NCBI GenBank assembly: GCA_002914805.1
Contig: JXTB01000345.1
Coordinates: 180,196-244,195 of the forward strand
DNA length: 64,000 bases
DNA from: Parasponia andersonii
Taxonomy: Eukaryota; Streptophyta; Magnoliopsida; Rosales; Cannabaceae
Direction of reading: 5' to 3'
Shown: positions 23,861 to 36,722 of the stretch, in pieces
Layout: the number at the start of each line of letters is the position of its first letter
How positions within the stretch are numbered: the first letter of the stretch is position 1
The notes under the pieces: model-generated
The model's input: the letters and a program-made list of their open reading frames with translations, nothing else
Databases searched by the model: none
Told to the model about the DNA's origin: nothing
Position numbers and translations under genes: made by a program

Positions 23861-25354
23861 ACAATTCAAGCACAGTCATTCGCTCCTAATTTAGGCTATT
23901 CATCTCACAAAGTCCAAGTCTTTCAACCTAGGTCATGTCCTCCATTATAGTTAAATCAGATTGTGCACTTTAATCTACCTATAATCTCGCTACCAATATT
24001 AGAAAACTTAGACAATTACAAATCTAATTTCTAATCTAGCATTTAATCTCTAATAAGTTCTATTTAGTTGGGCATTCTAAATAAATCAGGATAGAAATAA
24101 TAAACCATGAACAACTTTGAATAAATAATTAATATATAAAACTCTGGATAATTAATTAACATTTATGTTTCAAGCTTTGAAATTACCATCAACCTAACTT
24201 AAGATCGAATCTAGCATGTACGTAAGAATAAACAATGAATACATAATGCTAAAATTATAGAAACTAAGAAAAAGAAAGATAAAAGCAAAAGAAGAGACGA
24301 CGACAGCTGTGGTAGGCTCCAAGCTCTCTTTCTCATCTTAATTCTCCCTTCTCTAGGTTTCATGTACGAGGGATAGAAAATAGGTTCATTCCTTGTGAGC
24401 TTTGATGTAGAAAAGGCTAGAAGAGCAAGCAACTTGGGACATTTGTATTTTAGTGACTTCAATTTGCTCACTTTTCATAGAATTTTGGGTCATCGTTTTC
24501 TGGGATTCTTTTCTATACATAGTTTGCTCTTCGTGTTTCTACATTTTATTCTGATTAATATTGGTAATAGAGAGAGCTAAGTCTTGGTTTTTATTTGGTG
24601 AGAAATGGAAGGAGAAAACCATTTTCTCCTTCCAGTTTGCAAAAATGGCTATTAGCTATCATTAGCTAGTTGAATACTAGAATGCCATGGCAAAGAACAC
24701 GATCATGTGCTGGGAATATATGAGCTTTGATGGCGTTGGACCTTTTGGCCCAAAGTCCTATTGAGTGCCTACAGTGCTACATGACAAAAAATATATGTAC
24801 TATTATGATTAGGAAAAATAGTCAACATAATAAGATTTATTTTCACATATTCTGTTATTAAGTAAAATATTGAAATTGATGGTACATATCTTGCCAAAAT
24901 GTATTTAGACCATTTTCTGTTCATATGATAAGAGATTTGAACACAATTAATTTGAGATCAGGTGCATTTAATCTTTTAATAATTTCAATTAACTAAGGGA
25001 TATTTTTTATTTAGTACTGAATAAGGAAATATCCTTATTTGAATAGAAAAGATATATGCATTTTTTTTTTCTTGATAGTTGGAAAACAAGCCACTAAGAA
25101 AATTATATGCTCTCTTCTCTCTCTTTTTACCGAAATTTCATTTAGTGCTTTTGAGTGGTGAGTTTGTAGTAATGATTTTTAGAAAGAAGAAATATTTGGA
25201 CATAAAAGTGAGTTTTAGAAGTCTATAGACGTGAAACTTAGTTATAAGTCTATTTACCCGGAAAAAAGAAAAAAAAAAATCCTATTAAAATATGGTTTCT
25301 AAAAGTTCAATTATAAGCTATTGATATCGCATCCTTGACACAAAATTTCTATAC
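23861..25354. other. Intergenic, no gene seen
   Basis: AT-rich, with short open frames on both strands around 24,211-24,580 lacking any known domain. The GAGAAAATGG/CCATTTTCTCC pair at about 24,603-24,634 is a small inverted repeat. Confidence 0.4.
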
Positions 25355-25470
25355 TATTATACTTCGGAGGTATCTTTCTCCAAAGTTTCCATCCTAGCCT
25401 ATTTTAGTTGTATTATAGTCACATTGATCGAAAAAGCGCCCATCATGCCACTCTTTAAAGGAATAAAAAC
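25355..25470 (+). repeat. Diverged direct duplicate of 22,905-23,040
   Basis: Lies about 230 bases upstream of the TIR relic, ending in CCATCATGCCACTCTTTAAAG. It may be old promoter-side sequence of the resistance gene, present twice. Confidence 0.5.
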
Positions 25471-25699
25471 AAAATATTAATGGCATAAAATATGGTAACC
25501 TATATTTAATTACTCTTATAGTCTCTTTACACGGTTGTCAAATGACTTCTCTGACTTCCGGGAACATTCCAAGAAACTAGAAGGAAATAGAGCTTCATCA
25601 TCAATTCCAAGGCTTTCCATTTTCCATTTTCTATTTTCTATTTTCTATTTTCTACATTCTCAGTCTTCTCGACTGCGTTTGCTCCTTTTGCTTTGCTTT

Positions 25700-26120
25700 G
25701 ATATGTATTTCTTAGCTTTAGAGGCGAGGACACTCGTGCTAGTTTCACGAGTCATCTTCATTCAAGGTTATGCGAAAAAGGCATCGAAACCTACATGGAT
25801 GAAAAAGGGAAGTGAAATTTCTCAGGTCAATTGAGGAATCGAAGATTTCGGTAGTTATTTTCTCTGACAATTATGCTTGTTCGTCTTGGTGTTTGGATGA
25901 ATTATTGAACATTCTTGAATGCAAGAAGATGTACGGACAAATTGCTGTGCCTGTGTTTTACAACATAGATCCATATCTCATATTCGAAACCAGTCGCATA
26001 ATTATGCAGCTGCGTTTTGCCAGACTTGAAGAGCGTTTCCAGGACAAAGTGCAGGGTTGGAAGGCTGCTTTGAAAGATGCATCCAACATAACTGGATGCC
26101 ATTCCAGGCTATTCAGCTAA
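25700..26120 (+). pseudogene. TIR domain relic of a TNL resistance gene
   Basis: In one frame the stretch from about 25,705 reads VFLSFRGEDTRASFTSHLHS then RLCEKGIETYMDEKGK, the beginning of a plant TIR domain. The frame then stops at 25,812-25,814. A second frame from 25,812 continues as FLRSIEESKISVVIFSDNY, CSSWCLDELLNILECKK and VPVFYNIDP. A short piece read one frame over (about 25,976-26,017) gives HIRNQSHNYAAAF, after which LEERFQDKVQGWKAALKDAS returns. So there are at least three frame changes, and the segment after DEKGK that normally holds RGEEIS is shortened. TIR domains of this class signal immune cell death, with NADase activity. The reading stops at TAA 26,118-26,120 with no clear donor. 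NB-ARC does not follow. Host gene remnant. Confidence 0.85.
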
Positions 26121-26951
26121 TTAATTAATTAATTACTTTATTATATGTGCTCCTAATTTTTATTTACTACTTATAATATTACTAATCAATTAGCCATATA
26201 TATATATATATGTTTGAGAAACATATTGGTATATGCAACCAATTTCCAATATCCTAATTATCTAGAAGCTTCTCTGGCAGTAGTCTTTCTTGATCTATTA
26301 TCTTTTTAGTTATTTGTAGATAAATTTCCTTCAGAATAGGCATTAGATTTCCTTCATAAAAATAAAAATTTGTGATGTACGTACTTCTAAAGTTGTAGAC
26401 TCACACTCACGGTAAAACTCACGGTAAAGAAAAGAGTAGCGCGCGCATCATCGTCATCGACCGGAGACATATGATTTTTGAAAATTGGCATACATTTCTA
26501 TTGACTATTTGTGGACCTTTTTTTCTCTCCTCACCCTTTCTTTAAAGAAACCTATTAAGAAATTTACAATTTCAATATTTTCTTTCCTCACCTATAAGAA
26601 ATATTAATTAATTCTAAAACTAGTCATCAAGAAAAAAAAAGTTTCTTTTTCCCAACCGTTTATTACTTTTCCACTTATTATTGTTTTTGAAAACAATATT
26701 TGCTTTGATTTTTTTTTTTTTTTTTTTCAAGATTGGTTGTCTCCGTAGATATTATTTCTTAATGTCTATTACAAGTTGGGATTTTCTCCAAAAAAAAAAA
26801 AAAAGAGTTAGGATCATCATTTTTATCTCTTTTATTTCTTCTATGAAATAAATCAACTTAGCTATATAGTCTTTCTAAAGTTTTACATACATTATTGGCA
26901 TAAAGAGAAAACAACTAAAAAATAAATTTGTTGAGAATTGCTTATACAACG
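26121..26951. other. Intergenic after the TIR relic
   Basis: I looked for a P-loop or other NB-ARC wording and saw none. AT-rich, with poly-T (26,709-26,727) and poly-A (26,790-26,803) runs and an AT microsatellite at 26,195-26,212. Confidence 0.45.
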
Positions 26952-27630
26952 TAGGGATGTCAACAGGTGACCATTTTTGTGTTTACTATTCTCATTCCCA
27001 TTATTATTTTATTATGCCATCCTCGCATCATTCATTATTTTATTTGGTGCGGGGTAATTTCGAGGAATCCCTATCGGGGATCGGTTTTCCCATTGGTATA
27101 TCAGGGTCCCTATTTGGAATCATCATTTTGAATAAATTAAACAATTCTATATTAGTTTAAATCTTTTAAAATTCTAAATACATCGAAAAATAATGATAAT
27201 TCAAGTTAACTTCATTGAAAATTCTAATTTCAGACCTAAATAACTAAAAAACTTATCCAAATAAAATTTTAACATGTTAGAATTGTCAAATATAAAATAT
27301 TTAATACCAAAATCATACAGTATATTATTTAATCATAAAGCTAGCACAATCTCAATAACTCAAAAAATATTAATATATGACTATATATTATTAGTTCTTA
27401 TTTCTTTTTAAAAAACATCTACTTGAATCACTATTATATAAAAAAAAATAGAAATTAACTTATATTTAATCGGGGCGGAGTCGGTGCGGAACACTTAATC
27501 TCAAGCCTATCCCACTCTGCTAAATATTAAATGGGGAATCCTCGTCTTATGTCCTACACTATTTATAACGGTAAAAGTCCATTCTATTCGGGTCGGTACA
27601 CCACCTCATTCGGTGAAATTAATATCCCTA
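26952..27630. mobile_element. hAT-like non-autonomous element
   Basis: Left end TAGGGATGTCAACAGG and right end (reversed) TAGGGATATTAATTTC form short terminal inverted repeats. Flanks ATACAACG and ATACAGAG agree at 6 of 8 bases, as expected of a decayed 8-bp hAT target duplication. GGGGCGGAG/GGTGCGG and ATCGGGGATCGG wording inside is common in these elements. No transposase remains. Confidence 0.55.
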
Positions 27631-28823
27631 ATACAGAGGGAAGAAACAAAATAATAAATATATATGAAGAAAAAAAATACTAAAAGAACAAAGCGCTAAT
27701 TTAACAAAAGAAAAGTTTTAATCAATCTAGTCATATGTAATCTATATATATTTTTTTTTCAAAAAAAAGAGATATATACTTTATTCTTTTTTAAATTTAT
27801 CCAATATTTCATTTATAATTCATATCCACATTTTCTTTCTAGGTTTACAACAAGGATCTTGATTGCATTAATTAATGCATAAACAATGGCTTTTAAAGGG
27901 TGAATTTAAGGGTATAAAAAGAAAGAGTTTTATTATTTAATTCATACATATACATTTATGTAATTGTAGATAGGTTATTTTTGTGTGAAGAGGTTTCTTC
28001 CTTTTTTTTTTCCCCCAAAAGGTGGGAATAGAAAAAAGACTAGTGATAATAGAGCCTTTTATAAAATTTACCCAATTTCTAACTTGACCATTTTGACCCG
28101 CAACATGGGAAATATATAATATAGTACACTAGTGATGTTAGTCATGTCATGCCCTATGTCACACATTAGCCAGGGCACATCATGGACTTGTGTTGTGTTG
28201 GCTCAAATACGATTATCATGAATCATGATGCCTTACATGGTTAATTAGTAGTAAGTGAAACATATTTGTATTAATTCATGCATTTCTTGTAATTATCTTA
28301 AAAATTTTCAGGCTAAATCATGTTTAGTTTCCTGTTTAGTTATGTCCTTTTTGTGCTTAATCATGTTTTTTTTTCTCCTTCATTTCTTTTTTAAACGCGT
28401 ATATCAGCATTATTCTTTAAAAATAATTTGTCTCCCCGTTATTTTCAAATTAATTTTAAGAATGTATAACTTATATATCTAACTTGCCTACAATTGATAA
28501 ATATTTCATGCTTATTTGTTTCTATTTATAAATAAAAAAAACTATACATAATAATTTTAAAACAACTTTTTATCTTTTCCCATTTTAAAAAATTAAAATT
28601 ACATAAAAAAGTTCTATATTGTAAATCTAATTTAAGCATATATATATATATATTTGCAAATTAGTTTTGGTTGTTAATTTTATGTTGTGCCTATTATTTT
28701 TCATGCCCTTCACCCCTCGTGATCATATCATTTTTGTTGACTTGTGTGGAACAAGTCGTATTGTAAATTACTCCTAAGATCAGACTTGGGTCTATAAGAA
28801 CATGTTGATGTTAATATGGCCAG
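27631..28823. other. Intergenic, no gene seen
   Basis: Very AT-rich with mixed homopolymer runs; a short repeated TGTTTAGTT/GTTTAGTT stretch sits near 28,320-28,340. No supported feature. Confidence 0.4.
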
Positions 28824-30035
28824 TAGTGCTGTCAAAACAGGGTGACACGGGCACGACACGATTATAAGTCGGTACTGCACATCACGATTAATAACTGTGC
28901 TCAGATTGGCATGACACGACACAATAATTAAACATATTCGAACTGGCACGGTACAGATACAGTGTGTAGTATGACAAGTATGAATAATAGGCACGATTAA
29001 GAAAAATAATTAGTTTGTAAAAAATATATTTATTTTAAATTTATTTTAATTTTTTGGGCATAATTTTAATACAATAAATTAAAAAAATAGAAAAAAATTA
29101 AAATTAAAATATTTTCAATGTAAAAATATTATATATTATAAATATTATGTCAATTTCTAATTTTCTTTAGAGCAAAAAAGTTCCAAAATTTAGTAAATTT
29201 GAGCTAAAGAGTTTAAAGATTTAAGAATCTTAAGCAAAACTCACATCCAATAAAAAAATCCTTAAAATGTTAAGAAAAAAAAATACTAAATATATGTCAA
29301 TCATATCTTTTGAGTTACATTACTCATGTACACTCTAATATTTCAATTTAGATATGTTTTTAAATAAAAGTTATCCCAATTTTTAAATAATTTCTTTCTA
29401 TTATGTAATAATCAATACTTCATAATTCATAATTACTTAAAAGGGAATATGTCTAATAGTACTAAAACAACTAAATTTGACCAAAAAAATCAATAATGAG
29501 AACGAGTATAAAACAAAAACTAATTAGACTTGAAATCATATATGATATAAAAAATAGATAATGTTCATAAAAGTAATATAATAAAATCTAAGAACGATTA
29601 TACATGAAAATATCATAGTACCTAAAACAAGTGCAATTAATACGAAAATAGCATGATATCAGAAATGGACACGATTAGGTACGCAAATACATAATATCGG
29701 AAACAAGCACGATAAGATACGGAAAATAGCCCAATACCGAAAACGAGCATGATTAGATACGGTAATAGCATAGTACTAAAAATGGGAATAATTAAGCACG
29801 AAAATAGACAAGCACGATAATAGCACGAAATCATATACGAACATAGCACATGTACGACACGGGCACAAATATGTAATGGGTTAGGCACAATGTGGTACGA
29901 TTAGTAATTATGCTCGAACCAGCACAATATGATTACTAATTGTGCCTAGACCAGTACGGCGTACGGAACAAAGTACGAACATACTGCAACTAAATGTGCC
30001 TAAGCCAGCACAACATAGTCCAGTTAAAATCTCTA
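28824..30035. mobile_element. hAT-like element rich in GCACGA words
   Basis: Starts TAGTGCTGTCAAAACAGGG and ends CCAGTTAAAATCTCTA, whose reverse TAGAGATTTTAACTGG resembles the start, so imperfect terminal repeats are likely. Subterminal parts are filled with CACGGGCACGACACG and GTGCCTAAGCC-type words on opposite strands, a style common in plant hAT MITEs. Middle is AT-rich, non-coding. A target duplication was not clear. Confidence 0.5.
29640..29860. repeat. About 39-bp tandem repeat, five imperfect copies
   Basis: Unit near ACGAAAATAGCA-GATAC-GAAAACGAGCACGATTAGAT, starting at about 29,642, 29,681, 29,719, 29,759 and 29,798. Unit lengths 38-40. It lies in the right half of the hAT-like element and contributes its repeated GCACGA words. 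Confidence 0.7.
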
Positions 30036-30967
30036 GCCAATCCGGTCTTATCGACAACAATAAGAGTACCCATAATTCAGTGTACAAGCTGGAGTGACTA
30101 GTAAAGTTTGTCTTAAAGAAAATCGTCGTTATTTTAACTATTAAGGTAGAACATATTGTACTGGGTGAAGCTAGCAAGGACACTTAATATGGTCATCGTG
30201 ATTGGAGGAATTTGATCAGAAGCATGAGAAGAATATTTTGCATTATTATAGAGTGTTATTGTTACAACTTGTTCTTAGGCCATTAGTAGAATGGGAATTC
30301 TACTTGTTTGAAAATTCTTAGTTTATTTGAGAAAATGTATGTACAAAAGGTCTTTTTATTTTTATTTTATAAAATAATTATACTTTAAAGAGTTTTAAAA
30401 TTTTAATCACTGAATCAATCTCATAGTTATATAATCATAATCAAACATAAATCTATAATGATAGTTATAAAATTTATAGCCATACTCAAGTCAACACAAG
30501 TATTTGTATGGCATGTAAGTCTATAGATATACAAATAAATAGTTATCTTAGTTCAATGCTAAATAATTCTACTTAAGCGAAAATAAAAACATTAATTAAG
30601 TCTCAATCTTAACTTTAAGCATTACTGAGAAAACAAATTACTATAGCTAGGTATCTCCTAGTCTACCTATTATTCTCCAAGTTCATAATAAGCACCACAT
30701 GATGGGGAAAAATAGGGGCACTAGGAGGTTCACTAGGAAAACAATTACCTTTTTAGAAAACCTTTAGTTTTAAAAATATTTTCATTGTTAGTTATTCTAA
30801 AAATAGTTTTCAGACTATATATAGATATTCCAAAACCAATAATCATATATATATATATATATATATAAACAATATAAAAAATCAATATCTAGAAAACTAT
30901 ATTAAAAATAACATAAACCACCTAGAACCAAGATATCTTATCTTCTCATTATGAACTTAGGTTATCA
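30036..30967. other. Intergenic between hAT-like and copia elements
   Basis: AT-rich; AT microsatellite at about 30,845-30,868. No gene or recognisable transposon part. Confidence 0.4.
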
Positions 30968-31334
30968 TATAGGATTAAACTTATCAATAATTAATTCATA
31001 TAACAAATTATGACATACAATCTACATGAACATTCATATACATCACATAAACCATAATACCGTATATACAATAGGATTCTCATGTAAACTATTACGCATA
31101 CTTGTTGAATTTGAGAGATTACAAAAGTATACTAGAATCCATTGGTGTAGTAATCTTTGGGTGATTAGCCTTCTGAGATAACAGAGCAAGGATTTTTCTA
31201 AGTTTCTCTCTGGATAGGGTGGAGAGAAAGTTTTCTGAATGACTTGATTAAAAACCGTACGACAATTTTCTAAACCTTTTTAACGCTCTGTATCTTAGGG
31301 ACCATACCCTATCTAAATTGTGTCTCATCCTATA
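30968..31334 (-). repeat. Outer copia left LTR, first part
   Basis: 367 bases matching 42,471-42,830 (AGGATTAAACTTATCAATAA, CCAGAATCCATTGGTG-type and GATTAGCCTTCTGAGATAA wording). It breaks off at the inner copia and resumes at 36,506. Confidence 0.8.
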
Positions 31335-31605
31335 CGCAGGTATTTTGAGCAATAATTGTTATATATTATATCAGATTTACAAGCCTATTTGTAGGAGATA
31401 ATAAGCAAACTAAGAACAAAAAAGTCAAAGATAATATTTATCCAATTTATTACAAAATACCAACTAATAAATGGGATCCAATTAAACAGTAAAAATACAG
31501 TTAGTAATGACAATCTTGATTCTTGGCTTCTGTAGTCAACGATGGCTTGTCCTTGACTCTTGTTCAATTAGGAGCATAGATTGTTTTAACAGCTCATCTT
31601 TTTCA
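31335..31605 (-). repeat. Inner copia 3' LTR (left)
   Basis: 271 bases; on the minus strand it begins TGAAAAAGATGAGCTG. Pairs with 36,253-36,505. Confidence 0.83.
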
Positions 31606-33340
31606 ACACTCCTTTCAAGCTAGTTTAAAGATATCTTCTATAGCCAGCTTTCTCATCAAGATGTCAAATTGTTTTCTTGGTAAACCTTTGGTCAAGATGT
31701 TAGCTATTTGTTCTCCAGTAAAAAACATAAGGCATACAAATCGCACCACTGGCTAGTTTTTCTTTGATAAAGTATTTATTAACATCCACATGTTTGATTC
31801 TATCATATAATACTTGGTTATATGCTATGCTTATAGCAGCCTTGTTATCACAATAAACTTTAATTGGTGAAAGATTAGGAATCTTCAAGTCTTCAAGAAT
31901 TCTTTCTATCCATAAGACTTCACAAATCCCATGAGCTATTACCCTAAATTCAGCTTCAGTGCTACTACGGGCAATAACACTTTGTTTTTTGACTTCTAAG
32001 TAACTACATTTCCTCCAAAAATAGTACAATAACCAGAAGTCAATCTTCTATCAGTAATGATGCCTGCCCAATCTGCATCTATATATACTTTAATTTGAAA
32101 GTACCCATGATTTATAAACATTAATCCTTTTTCTAGACTTTCCTTCAAATATCTAAGAATCCTATGGGCTGCTACAAAATGCTCTTCTTCTGGTGAATGC
32201 ATGAATGCATGAATATCTGGGCGTGTATGTGATAAGTAAATTAGCCACCCAACAAGTCTTTGAAATTTGTCTCTGTTCACAACGACTTTTGGCTTTCTTG
32301 GTTATAGTTTTGCATTAGATTCAATAGGAGTATCTACTGCCTTACACCCAAGAAGTCATGTTTCACTTAGTAAATCCAACATATATTTTCTTTGAGACAT
32401 GAAAATATCTTTCTTAGACCTTGCAAACTCCATACCGAGAAAGTACTTCAATGTTCCCAAATTTTTAATTTCAAAGTTGTTGGAAAGAGTTTTCTTCAAA
32501 CTATCTAACTCTATGCAATTATCACATGTCAAGATTATATCATCTATGTAAACAATCAAAATAGTGATTGTTCCATCAATTAAACACTTATAAAATATTG
32601 TGTGATCTGCTTGACTTTAAGAATATTCATGACCTTTAATAGTTTTACCAAATCGCTCAAACCAAGCTCTAGGAGACTGTTTAAGTCCATAAAAAGACCC
32701 TTTTAGTCTATATACTTTGTTATAGCCATGTTTTTCTTCAAAACCAGGAACTAGTTCCACAAAAACATCTTCTTCCAATTCACTATTTAAAAATGCATTT
32801 TCAATGTCTAACTGGTGTAAAGGCCAGTTATAATTTGCTGCGAGAGAAAGTAAGACTCAGATGAGTTTACTTTAGCTATAGAGGCAAATATTTCTTGATA
32901 GTCAATGCCATAGGTTTGGGTAAAACCTTTGGCAACTAGTCTTGTTTTATATTTTTTAGTGTTACCACTAACTTTCTACTTTATTGTGAATTCCCATTTG
33001 CATCTGATAGTCTTTTTTTCCTTTGGTAAATCAACTACCTCCCATGTCTCGTTCTTTTTTAGAGCATTCATCTCTTCTAAGACTGCCGATTTCCACTTAG
33101 GATAATCAAGAGCTTCTTGAATGGTCTTTGGCAGAAACAGGTTTGATATTTTAGTATTAAATACTTTATGACCAGGCAGGAGTCTATGAGAAGATAAATA
33201 ATGACTAATAGAATGTTTTATACAAGTTTTAATACCTTTCCTAAGAGCTATAGCAACATCAAGATTTGAAGAGTTAAGATCAGAAAAAAGTAATAACCTT
33301 GTTGAGAGAGCTAGGTTTACCTGAGATTTTTTCAATGTCG
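31606..33340 (-). mobile_element. Inner copia RT and RNase H region
   Basis: Minus-strand wording: ALKKNETWEVVDLPKEKKTI, the active-site box VYIDDIIL, LKYFLGMEFARSKKDIFMSQ, YLSHTRPDI, DADWAG, then RNase H with SVIARSSTEAEFRVIAHGIC and VYCDNKAAISIAYN. Typical of Ty1/copia pol. Fossil copy. Confidence 0.9.
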
Positions 33341-34960
33341 GAGTTTGGAAAAGATGATTGATTTTGTACAGGATTTATAGATGAAGCTTCAATGTTCTGA
33401 TGAGCATTCTACCTTTTATAAACCCTGAGCTCAAAATAGTAAAGTTTAATACTTGTTTTCAATATTTCTCCCCATATTTATAAATCATTTAGTTGGTATA
33501 TTTATAATATCATCACTATTTTCATTATTTAAAATAACTTTCTCTTTTCTTTTTTTTTTTTTACTAATTAAGTTAGGAAATGTTGGATTTGATAATGAAA
33601 TTTCTATGTTTTCTAAAAACAGGCTTCATTATTCTCATTCTCCCCATGAAGGCTATTTTGGGAGAAATAAGATTGATTTTCGAAAAATGATACATCCATA
33701 GTGACATAAGTTTTTTGAGTTTTAGGGTTAAAGCATTTGTAACCTTTCTTATTTGGAGCATATCCAATAAAAACATATTTTTCGGCTCTTGGATCCAATT
33801 TAGACCTAAGATGTTGTGGTATATGGACAAAAACAGTACACCCAAAGGCTTTTAATAATAGGTTTGAGATCAATTTAGAGATAGGAATACAGTTTTTCAA
33901 AGTATTTAAAGATGGAGAAGTTTAGAACTCGGCTAGGTATTCTATTAACTAAATATAATGTAGTCAAAACAGCTTCTTCCCATAAATACTTGGGAACACT
34001 CATAGAAAACATAATGGAACACGCTACTTCAAGAAGATGGTAATTTTTCCATTATGCTATACAATTTTGTTATGGAGTCTCGCGACAACTAGATTGATAG
34101 TGTATATCTTTTCCTAACAAAAAAATGCCAAGAGTCTAATTAAAATATTTAGTACCATTATCTATTTGAAAGATGCAAATTTTTGATTGAAATTGATTTT
34201 CAATTAAATTGTAAAAATCTTTAAATGTCTTCATAACTTCATATTTTTCTTAGAGTAAAAACACTGAATAATCCTAATATGATCATCTATAAAGGTGACA
34301 AACCATCTTTTTCCAGACAAAGAATTAATTCGAAAGATCCCTAACATTGCTATGAATTAAATAAAATAGTTTTGAAGCACGATAAGGTCTTAAGAAATAT
34401 GAAACTCGATGACTTTTAGATAATTGACAACTCTCACATTGAAATGAAGGAAAATCTAAATTTTTAAATAAAACAGGAAACAAATGTCTTAAATATTGAA
34501 AACTAGGATGTCCTAGTCTAAGATGCTAAAGTATTATTTGATTATGCATAGGATTAGAACTAATATTGCTACTTAGACCCTGAGCTTATTTATTGCAGAC
34601 TGAGTTGTCATCAAAATAGTAAAGTCCATCCACCAATCTAGCACTGCCAATCATTGTCCCCAAACTCCTATCCTAAAATTCACAGTGTGAGTCAAAGATT
34701 TTCACAATGCAATTAGAGTCACGAGTTAATTTACTCGCAGAAAAAAGATTACAAGAAAGGTTTGGGACATTTATAATAGATTTCAAATTAATTTTTCTTA
34801 AAGTTGTTATTAATCCTTTTCCAGCAATAGGTGATAACCTCCTATAAGCTATTTTAACTTTTAAATTACGTGAACAGGGAAAATAAGATTTAAACAATTA
34901 AGATTGGCTAGTCATGTGATCAAATGTACCTGAATCTGTGATCTATAGGACATATTTAAA
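33341..34960 (-). mobile_element. Inner copia integrase and pre-integrase region
   Basis: KAFGCTVFVHIPQHLRSKLD and FIGYAPNKKGYKCFNPKTQK (33,700-33,850) are the end of a copia integrase. LKSIINVPNLSCNLFSASKL (34,730-34,800) is the protease/GAG-pre-integrase junction. The integrase core between is decayed. Confidence 0.8.
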
Positions 34961-35890
34961 TAGACTTATTGAAGCACTTGAAAATCTACTTGTTTGAGCC
35001 AAAAACCCACTAAAAATACTAGATACTGAGTTGGATTTCATCAACATTAGAAGGTGATCCATCTGTTCCTTGCTAAATAGACTAGAAAGAGTGATTTCGA
35101 CCTTATTTGCTAAGGGACGAGGTCTACTGCTCCTTTCATATGGTTTATTGCTCTTCTAATTTGTAGGTTTGCCATAGATCTTCTAGCACATTTCTCGGGT
35201 ATTGCATGGTTTATTACAGAAACCACAACAAACTCGAGGTTTCTCATCAAGTCGTCGAGCAGAAAAATTATTACGAGCAACGGTAGTAGTAGCTTTTAAT
35301 GTTGAGTTTTCCAGAGGATCTCTAATAATCTTTTTTCCCAGCATAACTCCTCTCCAACTTTCTTCACATCTAACTTCTGAGAATACTTCTCTTATAGATG
35401 GCAGTGGCTGTTGCCATATTATCCTTTCTCTTACATCATCAAGATCTATATTAAGACTAGTAAGAAACTTAAAGATTCTGTTATGCACAATAGGTTTTTG
35501 ATAGTACTTACAATCATCAGAACATTTCCAAATATAATCATCAAACATATCAAGATCTTGCCATATTCCTTTCAGAATATTGAAATATTTTGTAACAGAA
35601 TTACCTCCTAGTTTAGTCTCACCAACCTCTTTGCTTAGTCTCACCAAGTAGGAGCTCTAGTTCATAGACCTAAGAATCATTGGTTAGGTCTGAATACATA
35701 TTACTCACGTTGTCCCATAGTTCTTTAGCTGTGAAATAATACATGTAGTTTCCTCCAATTTCTTCATTCATGGCATTTTCAATCCATGCCATTATCATAG
35801 AATTTTCAGCATCCCATATGTGATATCTCAGATCAGATTTCTCGGGAGCCTTCTTCTCTCCAATCAAATAACCAATTTTTCCCATTCCTT
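34961..35890 (-). mobile_element. Inner copia gag region
   Basis: Shows SDLRYHIWDAENSMIMAWIE and ELWDNVSNMYSD, the UBN2/copia gag wording, then a linker with CCGFCNKPCNTREMC where a zinc knuckle would sit. Fossil copy. Confidence 0.8.
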
Positions 35891-36240
35891 AAATATATAT
35901 TTAGATAGATTGAGACCACCTAGTATAATTGTCTTTATTCAATAGAATATTAGTAATCTAAATGGAGTGAGAATCACTGGTGTGAGAATGTGGCCGAGTA
36001 TGTGGTTGTTGGTTAATGTTTTGGGATTCTGGGTTGGTGAGTTCACTAGTTACATCTCACATGATGATAATAGGAGAATAGGAATAATACCTAAAATAGG
36101 TTTAGGAAGGAATAGGTTAGGTTTGTGTTTCAAAGAAGGTTCAGAATCAAATTTGGGTAATACTTTGTTTTTCTAGTACAAAAACAGAGCTAAATAGAGC
36201 AAGAAGGAGCATAACGATTTTGAGGTAAAAAGACTAACTC

Positions 36241-36252
36241 TGATACCATATA
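36241..36252 (-). other. Inner copia primer-binding site
   Basis: TGATACCA at 36,241-36,248, preceded by CTC, is the reverse of TGGTATCAGAG, complementary to the 3' end of initiator tRNA-Met; four bases separate it from the LTR. Confidence 0.8.
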
Positions 36253-36505
36253 TGCAAGTATTTTGAGGGATAATTGCTATATATCAAATTTACAAACCAA
36301 ATAAGCAAACTAAGAGCAAAAAATTCAAAGACAATATCTATCCTATTAATTACAAAATAGCAACTAATAAATGAGATCAAGTTAAACAGTAAAAATACAA
36401 GTGGTAATGGCAACCTTGATTCTTGGCTTCTATAATTAATGATGGCTTTTCCTTGACTCTTATTCAATTAAGGGCAGATCTTGTTTTAACAGCTCATCTT
36501 TTTTA
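36253..36505 (-). repeat. Inner copia 5' LTR (right)
   Basis: 253 bases, matching the left LTR along its length. Confidence 0.83.
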
Positions 36506-36722
36506 ATATGTCCATTATAGGCCTATCAGATATAATGGACTTGATATTGGACTTCTACACATAATGGCTTATACTAAATACTTTATAATAAATGCTGATG
36601 TTTCATAAGCCTATTGAATTAAGTTAATCAGATCACTTAAAATTTGGGCTCCTAAATAAATAGTTAGCCCATGTACAATAGTAATACAATATGTAAGCCC
36701 ATATTAGTAAAAAATGCTAACA
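36506..36722 (-). repeat. Outer copia left LTR, second part
   Basis: Resumes the interrupted LTR (CATTATAGGC...GGACTTCTACACATAATGG matching 42,845-42,895) and ends AAAAAATGCTAACA just before the polypurine tract. Together with 30,968-31,334 the LTR is about 584 bases. Confidence 0.75.

Larger units (their letters stand above)
31335..36505 (-). mobile_element. Inner Ty1/copia retrotransposon, nested in the outer copia LTR
   Basis: 5.2-kb minus-strand element with LTRs at 31,335-31,605 and 36,253-36,505, a tRNA-Met primer site (TGGTATCAGAGTTAGTC on the minus strand) beside the right LTR, and GAAAGGAGTGT as polypurine tract beside the left. Order: gag, protease, integrase, RT, RNase H. LTRs differ by roughly 12% by eye. 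The coding part is broken in about ten places. Target duplication is no longer clear. Confidence 0.87.

Noticed and set aside
29640-29860. CRISPR-like array
   Set aside because: Units abut without unique spacers and vary in sequence; plant nuclear context. It is a plain tandem repeat.
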